Positions 15,376-24,246 of a stretch of DNA of 64,000 bases are shown here, piece after piece. This DNA is from Micromonospora purpureochromogenes. GTDB taxonomy: Bacteria > Actinomycetota > Actinomycetes > Mycobacteriales > Micromonosporaceae. A program made the position numbers and the translations under genes. Under the pieces are notes generated by a model. That model did not search any database. It worked only from the letters and a program-made list of their open reading frames with translations, and had not been told where the DNA came from. Each line of letters begins with the position of its first letter. The first letter of the stretch is position 1. The stretch is from assembly GCF_900091515.1 (NCBI RefSeq), contig NZ_LT607410.1:1550001-1614000 (forward strand), in the 5' to 3' direction.

Positions 15376-15960
15376 TCAGCCGGCCTCGGCCCGCCCGGGG
15401 CGGTGCCGGAGCGCGGCGTCGAAGACCTGGGCCAGCTCGGCCGCGTCCTCCCCGGCGTGGTGGGTGTGCGGCACGTCGGTCAGGCCCAGCTCGTGCTTGA
15501 TGATCCCCTTGCGGGTCCGCACCCACTCGCAGCCGGTCCGCCCCATCCACCAACTGCGCAGGTCCACCCCGGACCCGGTCGCGCCGAACGGGCTGCGGCC
15601 GGTGAACCGGACGAAGTACCAGTGCACGAACATGCCGTCCCAGACGGCGGGCGCGGCCAGGAAGACCGGCCGGCCGATCCGGCGCAGCCCGTTGACCCAG
15701 CTGGCGGCGGCGCCCATCGCCTCCTCGGCGGTCGGCGCCTCCCGCAGCAGCCGGTCCCGGTCGAGCCCGGAGACCGCGAGGGCGGCCGGCACGAAGTCGT
15801 CGGAGATCGGCTTCAGCTCGGTGTAGAAGGCGAGGTCGGGCCGCCCGGCCACCGCCATGCCCAGCGAGATCATGCTGTACGGGCCGGGGATCGGGCCGTC
15901 CGCCTCGACGTCCACCGCCACGTACAGCTCCGGCAGCCGCTCGCCCGCCCCGCTCGTCAT
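15376..15960 (-). CDS. DnaQ-like (DEDDh) 3'-5' exonuclease family protein
   Basis: A 194-aa single-domain protein. Exo I motif is VAVDVEADG (Asp and Glu metal ligands), a central Asp is in PAVWDGMFVHWYF, and the Exo III motif is HHAGEDAAE (general-base His and last Asp). This set is that of RNase H-fold DEDDh exonucleases. There is no polymerase or helicase domain, so it could process DNA or RNA ends independently. The ATG at 15960 fits the motif position. It is convergent with the S51 peptidase (37-bp gap) and divergent from ychF. Confidence 0.85.
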   Translation of the reverse strand: MTSGAGERLPELYVAVDVEADGPIPGPYSMISLGMAVAGRPDLAFYTELKPISDDFVPAALAVSGLDRDRLLREAPTAEEAMGAAASWVNGLRRIGRPVFLAAPAVWDGMFVHWYFVRFTGRSPFGATGSGVDLRSWWMGRTGCEWVRTRKGIIKHELGLTDVPHTHHAGEDAAELAQVFDAALRHRPGRAEAG

Positions 15961-16064
15961 CCGGGCAGGCTAGCAACGCTGCCGGCGTACCCGGGACGTC
16001 TTTTCCCCCGGCTGGTGGGCCTACCTGCCGGGTGTCGGCGGACATCGGCGTAAGCTGGCCCGTC

Positions 16065-17150
<1,086 letters not shown>

Positions 17151-17187
17151 CGGTGGGGCCGGATCGTAAAGGTTCTAGGTTGGGCGG

Positions 17188-17520
17188 GTGACCCCGACTC
17201 ACCACGCCGTAGAGATGGAAGACCTCACCCGATTGCGGCAACTTCTAGATGCTGGAGCCGCCGTCGAGGATCCCAACGAGCAAGGCATGACTCTGTTGCA
17301 TCATGCCGTGGACTTGGAGGGCGATGGTGCTCTCCAGTCCGGGGGGCCTCTGCATGTGGACGTTACGGCCCTGCTGCTGGCCCGAGGCGCGAACCCCTAC
17401 GCCGCCGATCGTGAAGGCCGCACGCCGTTGGACTACGCCCTGGCTAATGGGCACTGGCTTGCCGTGGAGCTGCTGGCGGCATGGAGCCGCGACCGAGGGC
17501 CGGCCAGCCCGGGTGACTAA
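17188..17520 (+). CDS. Small ankyrin-repeat protein
   Basis: A 110-aa protein built of about three ankyrin repeats: DLTRLRQLLDAGAAVEDPNEQG, MTLLHHAVDLE...VTALLLARGANPYAADREG and RTPLDYALANGHWLAVELL. The TPL/TLLHHA motifs and the GAN/GAA turns are diagnostic. It is a protein-binding module with no enzymatic domain or signal peptide. The GTG at 17188 is the family-compatible start. It is the first gene after the ychF 3' end, in a region with lower GC and less regular codon use than the flanks. Short stand-alone ankyrin proteins of this kind often act as immunity proteins in toxin loci; that is a family-level possibility only, since no toxin gene is visible here. Confidence 0.85.
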   Translation: MTPTHHAVEMEDLTRLRQLLDAGAAVEDPNEQGMTLLHHAVDLEGDGALQSGGPLHVDVTALLLARGANPYAADREGRTPLDYALANGHWLAVELLAAWSRDRGPASPGD

Positions 17521-17700
17521 TTGGGTGACGATGGGTGTGATCAGTAAGGGACGACCACGGACGTCGGTGGACGATTGACGCTGCTAGAAGCCCTCGCCGT
17601 CCCAGGTCAGCGAGCCGTGTTGGTTGCCTGGGGGTCAAGGAGTCGTCCTACCTGCGCGATCCCTCGCGGTTCCGGCCGTCGACCTGAAATCCCGAGCGGG

Positions 17701-18162
17701 TCAGAACGAGAAGTGCTTGACCACCGCCCAGCCCCGCTCCGCGGACCTGGCGTAGAAGGCCCGTAGGTCTGAGTGGTACTGAGCCAGGCGCTCCCGCAGC
17801 TCCTCATCGGACTCGGATGAGGGCAGTTGCCGCCACTCCTGCCACCGGTCCGGGAACGAAACTCTCTCCAGGTACGCTGCCGTGCGCGCCACGTCCGGCG
17901 GCCCGAGCGCCACGTGGCCCGGGCCGCCGCCGGGGTCCGGTATGTGCCGACCTCCGAAGACGGGGAACTCCCGGTCTCCGCTCAGCTGCGACTGGAGCAA
18001 GTAAAGCTCATTCAGCTGGAAGAAGCCGCTCTCCAGCCATACTGCGTCACCTGCCCGGACTCGTCGGCGCAGCTCGTCAAACTCCACATCGAATAGGGCC
18101 TCAAAACCCGCCGGCTTCACGGGCAGCTCGGAGGATTCGAGCCCTTGAAAGTAAACCCACAT
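17701..18162 (-). CDS. DUF1877-like protein (copy 1)
   Basis: A 153-aa cytoplasmic protein of YfbM/DUF1877 character. The recognisable layout is a long N-terminal half, FPVFGGRHIPDPGGGP in the middle, DVARTAAYLERVSFPDRW, and a C-terminal DLRAFYARSAERGWAVVKHFSF. The same order (FGGR, PAEVRRTAEFL, DLRTFYERAAQAGHAVIK) is found in the gene at 20300-20785, so the two are divergent paralogues. The ATG at 18162 is preceded by a GAGAG-type RBS; the open frame further upstream is not protein-like. Function of the family is not established; in some genomes such genes sit in immunity-gene arrays. Confidence 0.75.
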   Translation of the reverse strand: MWVYFQGLESSELPVKPAGFEALFDVEFDELRRRVRAGDAVWLESGFFQLNELYLLQSQLSGDREFPVFGGRHIPDPGGGPGHVALGPPDVARTAAYLERVSFPDRWQEWRQLPSSESDEELRERLAQYHSDLRAFYARSAERGWAVVKHFSF

Positions 18163-18638
18163 ACTCACTCTCGGCAAACTACCTGGCGCCACCGACGCGA
18201 GCCCCGTGGCCAACAGGCACCGCAGGCACGAGCGCGTCGTCGACGAAGACCAGGTCCAGGCCGCCGACAGGTCAACGCCTAGTAGGAGGGCAGCGCGCTG
18301 AGGCAGCCAGGAGGCAGCGAGAGCAACAGCAACGACCGGCATCAGACGACACAGGACCGCAACCGAACCACTCTTCACCGGCAGCGGGCCACGGACCCTC
18401 GCGACGGAAATCCGGCCAGCACAACCTCCGGATCCTCCGCGACGTGGCCCAGTCGGGGGTAACGTCCGGCGGTAGGAACAGCGGCGGCAGTAGCCGCTCC
18501 CGCTCCTCGATCACAGGGGCGTTGGTCCGGTCTTGGTGACGATGGCCGGCGGGAGCCCGGGTGGCCCGGGGCCAGGACCAAAGGGTTCCCGCCGTCGGGA
18601 CAGAACACCGCAGACAGGACAGGCAAGGAGTGGGTACG
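18163..18638. other. Gene-poor stretch in accessory region
   Basis: About 475 bp with no convincing gene. A minus-strand frame between ~18350 and 18520 reads somewhat protein-like (VIEERERLLPPLFLPPDV) but lacks a supported start and loses character on both sides. It may be a decayed fragment. The last 60 bp hold the leader of the VOC gene. Confidence 0.4.
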
Positions 18639-19094
18639 ATGGACGTCAATCTTGAGGTGGTCACGATCCCGGTGTCGGATGTCGACAGGGCGCTGGAGTT
18701 CTACCGGGATCGCCTGGGCTGGCGACTGGACGCAGACATCAAGGTCAGCGACGACGTCCGCATCGTGCAACTGACCCCGACTGGTGACGGCCATACGTCC
18801 ATCGCGTTCGGCAAAGGCCTGCCGATAGCCGCTGCACCGGGGTCGATGCGGCACCTAGAGCTAGTGACCTCCGACGTCGTGGCCACACGGGAGGAGCTAG
18901 CCCAGCGGGGCGTCGACGTCACCGAGGTCTACCACGGCCCCGGCGGCGCTTTCTGGCCCGAGGCGCGCCAACCCGGCCCCGACCCCGAACGTAATAGCTA
19001 CAACTCGTTTGCCTCATTCCAGGACCCGGACGGAAACGGCTGGACGCTGCAGGAGGTCACTACCCGCATGCCGGGTCGCGAGGCCCGTTCGTGA
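18639..19094 (+). CDS. VOC-superfamily (glyoxalase/bleomycin-resistance-like) protein
   Basis: A 151-aa protein with two beta-alpha-beta-beta-beta units. Unit one is VNLEVVTIPVSDVDRALEFYRDRLGWRLD; unit two is MRHLELVTSDVVATREELAQRGVDVTEVYHGPGG ending in FASFQDPDGNGWTLQEV, whose Glu is the usual metal ligand. The first expected metal ligand position is Glu/Val rather than His, so it may be a dioxygenase-like or binding-only member. The ATG at 18639 follows AAGGAG at 9 nt. Codon use is less GC3-biased than housekeeping neighbours, in line with an acquired region. Substrate unknown. Confidence 0.88.
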   Translation: MDVNLEVVTIPVSDVDRALEFYRDRLGWRLDADIKVSDDVRIVQLTPTGDGHTSIAFGKGLPIAAAPGSMRHLELVTSDVVATREELAQRGVDVTEVYHGPGGAFWPEARQPGPDPERNSYNSFASFQDPDGNGWTLQEVTTRMPGREARS

Positions 19095-19908
19095 CATTAC
19101 AAGCCGCGTCGTTGCTACACCACCTACTGCCTGCCTCCTGAGACGGGCCATCCACGGGCCAGAAGCCGATGTCATCGGGGGCTACGTGAGGCCGCCTACG
19201 GCCGAGGCGAGCAGGAGAAGCGGCGCACGTCGAAGCCGATCTTGTGCGATTCCCAAGCTGATAGTGACAGCAATGGTTGGCAGCAACGGCCGTGGACGGG
19301 CAGGGACAGGCGGGGACAGCAAAAGCCGCAGAGCTCAGGGCTAGCGTCGGATCGGGACAGCTTCGGACGGCATCGCCGAGGCTAGGGATCAGATAGCCGC
19401 ATCCGTGACCTGTCTCAGTCCTCATCCAGTCCTCAACAGGTCGACCCTCGACCGCTGACGTCGAGAGATGCCGAGAAGGGTTTCCGCAGGCCACGCCGGT
19501 TTCGCGCAGGTAGACCCAGGTGAGCAACTTGATCTCGTAAGGCATAGGTCGTGGTGACAGCAACGGCGACAGCAACCGAGGCGAGTCGCGCCAACCACAG
19601 CCGAGACTCAGTCGTCACCACAACCGAGGCGGTGCGGCGAGCCTCATCGCTCGGTCTGTGCCTCTAATCCGCCGGTCCGGCGGGCTGCAAGCGCTGCTGC
19701 ATCCCGTCAGTGTGGGGCACACAGGGGGCACAAGACACTGTGAAACGTCGTCAAGCAACCGTGAACGATGGCAGCCTGAGACGCCATGTGAGCAGGCGTC
19801 GCACGCCGTCCGCGCTGGTGGCGGGACAGCCGCTCTAAGTTCCGCTTCAACGTCTGATTCCGCCTTGGCTGCGTCCACTTCGGTAGCTGACGGGAACGGA
19901 AAGCGGCC
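19095..19908. other. Non-coding/decayed stretch with GACAGCAA repeats (possible attachment-region remnant)
   Basis: About 810 bp without a supportable gene. It contains scattered copies of a GTGACAGCAA-type word (19264 GTGACAGCAATGG, 19554 GTGACAGCAACGG, then CGACAGCAACC directly after, and GGGACAGCAAAA near 19313). It ends with the exact copy of the ychF 3' end at 19838. Short direct repeats beside a duplicated gene end are what arm-type integrase sites look like, but no integrase gene is visible. Confidence 0.4.
19838..19862 (+). repeat. att-like core copy 2
   Basis: Positions 19838-19857 are identical over 20 bp to the last 20 bp of ychF, including TGA. The following ATTCCG is shared with copy 3 at 21695 instead of with the ychF downstream sequence. 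Confidence 0.8.
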
Positions 19909-20163
19909 CTATTTCGTGCGCTCAGGGTGCATGTCGCCCGGCTGCACCGGCCGGCCAGGAACGTTGATGCACAACTGACCCGGCTCAGCGCCGCACACCG
20001 GGCAGGGGCGGTACGACTCGACGGACCCCGGATCGAGGCCCCTCGTCTTGGCCGCTCGGACGATCTCGTCGGCCGCGTGGTGCAGCTCAAGGTCCCGATG
20101 GCGCACGGCAGCCTTGTGGATTCGCTGGAGCGCGCTTCGCGCCCGCTCCCCTGGGTCGGTCAT
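19909..20163 (-). CDS. Small zinc-ribbon-like protein
   Basis: An 84-aa protein. The N-terminal half is an amphipathic helix (RARSALQRIHKAAVRHRDLELHHAADEIVRAAK). The C-terminal half carries CPVCGAEPGQLC followed by a HPER tail, a C-x2-C...C...H pattern that suggests one zinc site. Similar short CxxCG-x-GxxC modules are common in actinobacterial mobile elements and phages. The ATG at 20163 has GGGAAGG just upstream on the coding strand. It lies right beside att-like copy 2. No enzymatic role can be inferred. Confidence 0.65.
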   Translation of the reverse strand: MTDPGERARSALQRIHKAAVRHRDLELHHAADEIVRAAKTRGLDPGSVESYRPCPVCGAEPGQLCINVPGRPVQPGDMHPERTK

Positions 20164-20299
20164 CCGACCGACCTTCCCGCTAGGTTCGCCGTCACACACA
20201 CATCCTGTTGGCCTGCGGAAACGCACGATATGGGCCCGCGTGGAAGCCAAATCGGCCGTGCGGTTCGGGCTGACCGACCTCGAGCGTTGCCTGAAGCGG

Positions 20300-20785
20300 C
20301 TAATACCAGAAGGCTTTGATCACGGCGTGGCCGGCTTGCGCGGCCCGCTCGTAGAAGGTGCGCAGGTCGTTGTGGTGGCCGAGGAAGATGTTCCTGGCCG
20401 CGTTCCCGTCTTCCCACCCGATGTACGGCTTGGAGAGCTTCGTCCCCGCGATCTGCCAGCGTTCGCCGAACGGAACGATCCGGAGGAACTCCGCCGTCCT
20501 CCGCACCTCGGCCGGGGTGAGGATGACGAACGGCGGTTGGTCTTCTGCCGGGCTGGAAATCTGCCGACCACCGAAGATCGGCAGAGTGTTGGCCGGGTTC
20601 GTGGCGTCGCCATGCTCTGCGCCCATCGTGTAGAGCTCGTGGACGTGGCCGAAGTCCTTGTCGATGGAATCGGCGATGCCAGCAGCGTGCTCCTCCTGAT
20701 GCGCCTCCCAGGCGGTGGACATGAAGTCAAGCAGCGACGAGAAATCCTCTGGGACCTCGTTGGAGGCCGTGGCCCGCAGGTGCAT
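20300..20785 (-). CDS. DUF1877-like protein (copy 2)
   Basis: A 161-aa paralogue of the 17701-18162 product. Sequence landmarks are MHLRATASNEVPEDF at the N-terminus (the usual DUF1877 opening), LPIFGGRQISSP, VILTPAEVRRTAEFLRIVPFGERW and DLRTFYERAAQAGHAVIKAFWY at the end. An alternative TTG start at 20797 (adding MSFH) has GGAG 10 nt upstream and is plausible; the ATG at 20785 is listed. Two members in one island suggest successive acquisition or duplication. Function unknown. Confidence 0.78.
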   Translation of the reverse strand: MHLRATASNEVPEDFSSLLDFMSTAWEAHQEEHAAGIADSIDKDFGHVHELYTMGAEHGDATNPANTLPIFGGRQISSPAEDQPPFVILTPAEVRRTAEFLRIVPFGERWQIAGTKLSKPYIGWEDGNAARNIFLGHHNDLRTFYERAAQAGHAVIKAFWY

Positions 20786-20831
20786 ATGGAAGCTCAACGG
20801 GCTGCTACTCCTGCATCTGAGTGTCGAAGCA

Positions 20832-21599
20832 CTACTGCTCGCAGCGCCGACGAGCGAGATGGACGGTGAGGTCGGCGGCAATCTCGACCGTCTCAGGCAG
20901 GACCTGCATGATCCGGCTGAATACCTGTTCCCGCTCCGCGGCCGGCAGTTCGAGATAAGCCGAGATGGTCGAGAGGTGGCCGACGTAGTCGCGGGCACTC
21001 ATCGTCGACCGCCGCACGATCACGGACTGCCGAACTTCGGCGAACCACTCAGACCGTTGGAGCTCCGTACCCGGCCACTGCATGTCATGCCCCGGAGGCG
21101 TCCCATCCGGAGACGGAACATCGTCGCTCTCCAGGAACGGTGCGCGGGCCGCGCGAACAGCTTCCTCCACAGCCGGGTCGGCCAGCTGGAGTGGTCCACC
21201 GAACGAGGCGAACACGCCACCTGGCTCCAGCAGCGCGGCGATGCGCGACCACCGGCCCTCCGGGTTCGTCCAATGCAGCGCCGCTGCCGCGTACACCAGC
21301 GCGTAGCGCTCGCCCGGTCGCAGGTCCTCGAACGCGGCTTGCACGGTCTTGACGTCTGCTGCCACGTGCTTACGCAGCTCGGCGAGCATGGCCCCGTCAG
21401 GCTCGGTCGCGGTGACCGTTACCCCTTGCTCAGCGAACAGACGGGTTGCTTTGCCGGTCCCGGCGCCGATTTCCAGGGCAGTCGGAACCGGCTGACCCGC
21501 GTACGTCATCACCAGGTCGAAGAGCTCCACGGGATACCCCAGCCGGAACCGTTCGTATGCCTCCGCCACCACTCCGAAGCTCAGTGCGCGACGAGACAT
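20832..21599 (-). CDS. Class I SAM-dependent methyltransferase
   Basis: A 255-aa cytosolic methyltransferase. Motif I is ALEIGAGTGKATRLFAEQG, motif II has the acidic residue in VTATEPDGAML, and motif post-II/III is YALVYAAAALHWTNPEGRW followed by LLEPGGVFASFGGP. The layout matches UbiE/trans-aconitate-methyltransferase-like enzymes (methyltransf_11). The substrate is not evident. The ATG at 21599 is used, with AGGA 9 nt upstream; an ATG nine bases earlier (21608) is equally in frame. It lies inside the island between att-like copies 2 and 3 with no metabolic partner next to it. Confidence 0.85.
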   Translation of the reverse strand: MSRRALSFGVVAEAYERFRLGYPVELFDLVMTYAGQPVPTALEIGAGTGKATRLFAEQGVTVTATEPDGAMLAELRKHVAADVKTVQAAFEDLRPGERYALVYAAAALHWTNPEGRWSRIAALLEPGGVFASFGGPLQLADPAVEEAVRAARAPFLESDDVPSPDGTPPGHDMQWPGTELQRSEWFAEVRQSVIVRRSTMSARDYVGHLSTISAYLELPAAEREQVFSRIMQVLPETVEIAADLTVHLARRRCEQ

Positions 21600-21694
21600 G
21601 CCGAGCATCCTGACACGATCTGCGCCGTCGATGCCCGGACTTTCCCCGCGACCTGGCCGCCCAGGTCGGCACAGCTGGCGGGAGGACCGGCCAC

Positions 21695-21718
21695 GTTCCG
21701 CTTCCACGTCCGATTCCG
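21695..21718 (+). repeat. att-like core copy 3 (diverged)
   Basis: GTTCCGCTTCCACGTCCGATTCCG differs from copy 2 (19839-19862) at 2 of 24 positions, and is a poorer match to ychF itself. It marks the possible end of a second insertion unit. Confidence 0.6.
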
Positions 21719-21734
21719 GCCTGTTTCCCCCTGG

Positions 21735-22403
21735 TCAGGCGCGGTGGGCGGGGTGGTCGGGCTGCCAGCCGGCGTCGGCCGGGCAGGGTGGCCCGACGTT
21801 GATGAATGGCTGCTGTCCCATCGGGTACGCGGACTGCGGTACGAGAAGGATCGATTGTCCGGTGCGGAAGCGCGCAGGACTGATCTGACGTACGCGAGAA
21901 GGGATGCCGGCGATGAAGGACAGGATCCTGAAAGGGTTGCGGAAGAGGGCGAGCGCGATCGTGGTGCGCCGCCGAGCCAAGGATTCCGTGATCAACAAGC
22001 CGACCGGTGCCAGAAGGCCCGGCAGGCGTTTCCAGTGAGAGCGCGACCGGCCGGGGGCTGAATGGCCGCCCGGCCGGTGGCGAGGAACTGTCCTCCCCGG
22101 TCCGCCGTTCACCATGCCGATGACGGAGTGCGTACCCGAGTGCGGTTGCGCGGCGAACAGCGAGTCCGGGTCGACCGGCCGGGATCGCCGCTGCGCGGCT
22201 CGCCAATCGTCCAGCAGGAACTCGTTGATTCCGCTGTCGTCGTGCGCGGGATCGAGCGTCGCGCGGAACTCGTCCTCGGTCAGGGCGTAGGTCGGGTCCG
22301 GCTCCTCGCGGTGGTACGCGCCCCGGTCGTACACGTCCTGACGTAGCTGCCGGAGCGCAGCGGCGACGTCCGGCTGGTAGGCGACGCTGTACGACCAGCC
22401 CGA
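21735..22403 (-). pseudogene. Broken hypothetical gene (start and C-terminus lost)
   Basis: The frame from 22403 reads a convincing protein start region (GWSYSVAYQPDVAAALRQLR, DVYDRGAYHREEPDP, TEDEFRATLDPAHDDSGINEFLLDDWRAAQ, AAQPHSGTHSVIGMVNGG). It lacks an ATG/GTG/TTG before GWSYS; the codon there is TCG. After GMVNGG the sequence turns into arginine/proline-rich text unlike the first part, which suggests a junction or frameshift near 22105. An in-frame GTG at 22334 could give a short product. The intact form looks like a small cytoplasmic protein of unknown function found in actinobacterial accessory regions. Confidence 0.55.
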
Positions 22404-22448
22404 AGCTCCTCTCGACCGTTGCCGGGACTCGCGATCGATCCCAGCCGG

Positions 22449-22730
22449 TCAGGATGCGCAGCGGTCGAAGCGGTTCGTCCACCCCTCGTCCGGCGAGCCG
22501 TCGAATGTCAGCAGCGCGAACCCGCGTCCGTCGTGGTCGACCAGCAGGGCGTCGCCGAACGCGTACCGGTCGGGCGACCCGTGGTCCCGGGCGGGGCCGG
22601 CCTCGCGGACGCCGAGGTCGAGCCGTACCCATCGCTCGTCCTCGTCGGCGAGCAGCCAGGTGCCGGCGGCGGCCGTGGGTCGGCGGCCGGCGAAGTAGGT
22701 CCGCCAGATGTAGTCGTCGCTCCAGGTCAC
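22449..22730 (-). CDS. Hypothetical protein (93 aa)
   Basis: A small acidic, tryptophan-rich protein (TWSDDYIWRTYFAGRRPT, GTWLLADEDERWVRLDLG, GFALLTFDGSPDEGWTNRFD). It is globular with no signal peptide or known motif. The GTG at 22730 overlaps the TGA of a short upstream frame (GTGA), and the frame stays protein-like for ~20 codons upstream without any start codon, so the true N-terminus may be longer or truncated. It is followed by the broken gene on the same strand. Composition favours real coding; function unknown. Confidence 0.5.
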   Translation of the reverse strand: MTWSDDYIWRTYFAGRRPTAAAGTWLLADEDERWVRLDLGVREAGPARDHGSPDRYAFGDALLVDHDGRGFALLTFDGSPDEGWTNRFDRCAS

Positions 22731-22910
22731 GGGCAGCTCGCGGACGAGGTGGACCAGAGAGTCGTCCGAAACGGGGCCGAGCCGCGCCCATGATCCATTC
22801 GCCGATGGTAGGCGCGGCCTGCGCCGGTCCGACGTGGGGCGGCTCCACTGTGACCCGCCCGTGTCCGGGCGTCCCTACGCTGAGGGGAGCCGTACCCCTG
22901 GGGGGACGAG

Positions 22911-23420
22911 ATGCTCATGCGCCCGACGGCCGTTGTGACGGCCCTGATTCTGGTCGCGTGGGGTCTCGCGGGTTGCACCCCGCGCCTACGCGGCGAGCTG
23001 GGCGTGACCGTCGACCCGCAGGGCCGCCTCGTCGGCCTGATCGCGCTCTGCCCCGACCAGGAGCTGGACCGCCTGACCCTCACCGACGCCGCGCAGGGCG
23101 GGGTACGGGTGACCCTCCGGCCGGCCGGCGACGACCGCCCCGACAGCGTCGTGCTGAGCGATCCGGGGGACGGCTGGACGGACGACTCTCCGCAGCAGCC
23201 CGCGCAGGGGCGCGACCCGCGGGCGTTGACCGCCGACCACGAGTACGTCCTGGCCGGCGTCCTCACCGGCGCGGGCTCCGGGGACGGGAAGTTGGACGGC
23301 GTCACCTTCGTACCCGAGCAGGTGCTGGCCGATCCGCAGCTCCGCTCAGGGATGGTGCGGACCTGGCGCGCGGGGGAGGTCGTCTCCGTCGACGAGTTCC
23401 GCCGCCTCGACCAGTGCTGA
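22911..23420 (+). CDS. Putative lipoprotein
   Basis: A 169-aa exported protein with a signal peptide ending in a lipobox (ALILVAWGLAGC; lipidated Cys at residue 22). The mature part begins RLRGELGVTVDPQGRLVGLIALCPDQELDRLTL and looks like an immunoglobulin-like beta-rich domain with two further Cys. It is presumably anchored to the outer face of the membrane. No family recognised. An ATG at 22917 is an alternative start. The gene is convergent with the next lipoprotein gene, with only 3 bp between stops. Confidence 0.75.
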   Translation: MLMRPTAVVTALILVAWGLAGCTPRLRGELGVTVDPQGRLVGLIALCPDQELDRLTLTDAAQGGVRVTLRPAGDDRPDSVVLSDPGDGWTDDSPQQPAQGRDPRALTADHEYVLAGVLTGAGSGDGKLDGVTFVPEQVLADPQLRSGMVRTWRAGEVVSVDEFRRLDQC

Positions 23421-23423
23421 CGG

Positions 23424-24068
23424 CTATGCCGAACCCCGTCGGGCCAGCGGCTTCGGCGGGACGATGACCCGTCCGACCCCGGTCAGCCGGCAGACCTGCT
23501 CGTCGATCCGGTCGTCGTTGGCGCGGAACACCGCGTCGCGGTCCACCATGGTCAGGACCAGCGCCTCCGGCAGGTCCTCCGGCTCGGCGGAGGCGGCGAT
23601 CTCGGGGGCGACGTCCCGGTAGCTCTCCTTGAGGATCTCGTACCCCTCGTCCCGGCCGCGTAGCCGCACGTCGCGCGCGCCGGGCACCGCCCGCAGGAGT
23701 GACTGCACCGCCTGCTTCTCCGCCTCGGACGCCTCGTTCATGAGGAAGACGACGATGTCGAGCTTGGGCGCGGGATCGGCTGCCGTCCGGACGCTCATCA
23801 TGCACTCGTTTACCGACGGCTGCGATTTCCTGCCCGGAAAGACGACCGAGTCGACGCCGTCGAGCTTGCGCAGGTCGCCGCGGAGCGGCCCCTGGTAGCC
23901 GCGCAGGTGGGTTTCGACGGCTTTCGCCTGGGCGTCGCTGGCGTAGGTGCTCAGGAACACCCGGGCCTTCAAGTTCACCGGGCGGTCCTCGGCCGAGGGT
24001 CCGCCGGTGCAGCCGGGCAGCAGGGCGGCCGCCAGGAGCGCGGCCAGGACGGAAGCCGATCTACGCAC
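23424..24068 (-). CDS. Lipoprotein with FtsX-ectodomain-like repeat
   Basis: A 214-aa protein with signal peptide and lipobox (LLAAALLPGC). The mature region contains two segments resembling the FtsX extracellular domain: LKARVFLSTYASDAQAKAVETHLR... and IVVFLMNEASEAEKQAVQSLLRAVPGARDVRLRGRDEGYEILKESYRD...PEDLPEALVLTM. In FtsX this domain contacts peptidoglycan hydrolases or their activators. Here it is detached from any permease and tethered by lipid, so it could be a solute-independent regulator of cell-wall enzymes. That is inference. The ATG at 24068 fits the signal peptide. Confidence 0.75.
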   Translation of the reverse strand: MRRSASVLAALLAAALLPGCTGGPSAEDRPVNLKARVFLSTYASDAQAKAVETHLRGYQGPLRGDLRKLDGVDSVVFPGRKSQPSVNECMMSVRTAADPAPKLDIVVFLMNEASEAEKQAVQSLLRAVPGARDVRLRGRDEGYEILKESYRDVAPEIAASAEPEDLPEALVLTMVDRDAVFRANDDRIDEQVCRLTGVGRVIVPPKPLARRGSA

Positions 24069-24246
24069 CCGAGCACCCTAGCCAACCGGCAACGAGTCGT
24101 GGGGGGTGCGGACTCACGTCGGGTGACACCCGCGTACGCCCCGCTGGACGGACCCCGCTCCTCAGCGGCAGAGGGACTCGGAGCGGGGAGCGTGAGCTGT
24201 TCTCCGGTCACCGCCGCACCCTAGCGATGGCCCTCGACACGTCCGC

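Noticed and set aside
19530..19556. tRNA-like stretch CTCGTAAGGCATAGGTCGTGG
   Set aside because: As a tRNA gene: there is no acceptor stem, D-arm or GTTCRA loop around it. Kept only as a possible trace of an integration target.
21912..22037. Plus-strand 41-codon basic frame (MKDRILKGLRKRASAIVV...)
   Set aside because: No clear ribosome-binding site and lies antisense within the decayed region; not enough evidence for a gene.
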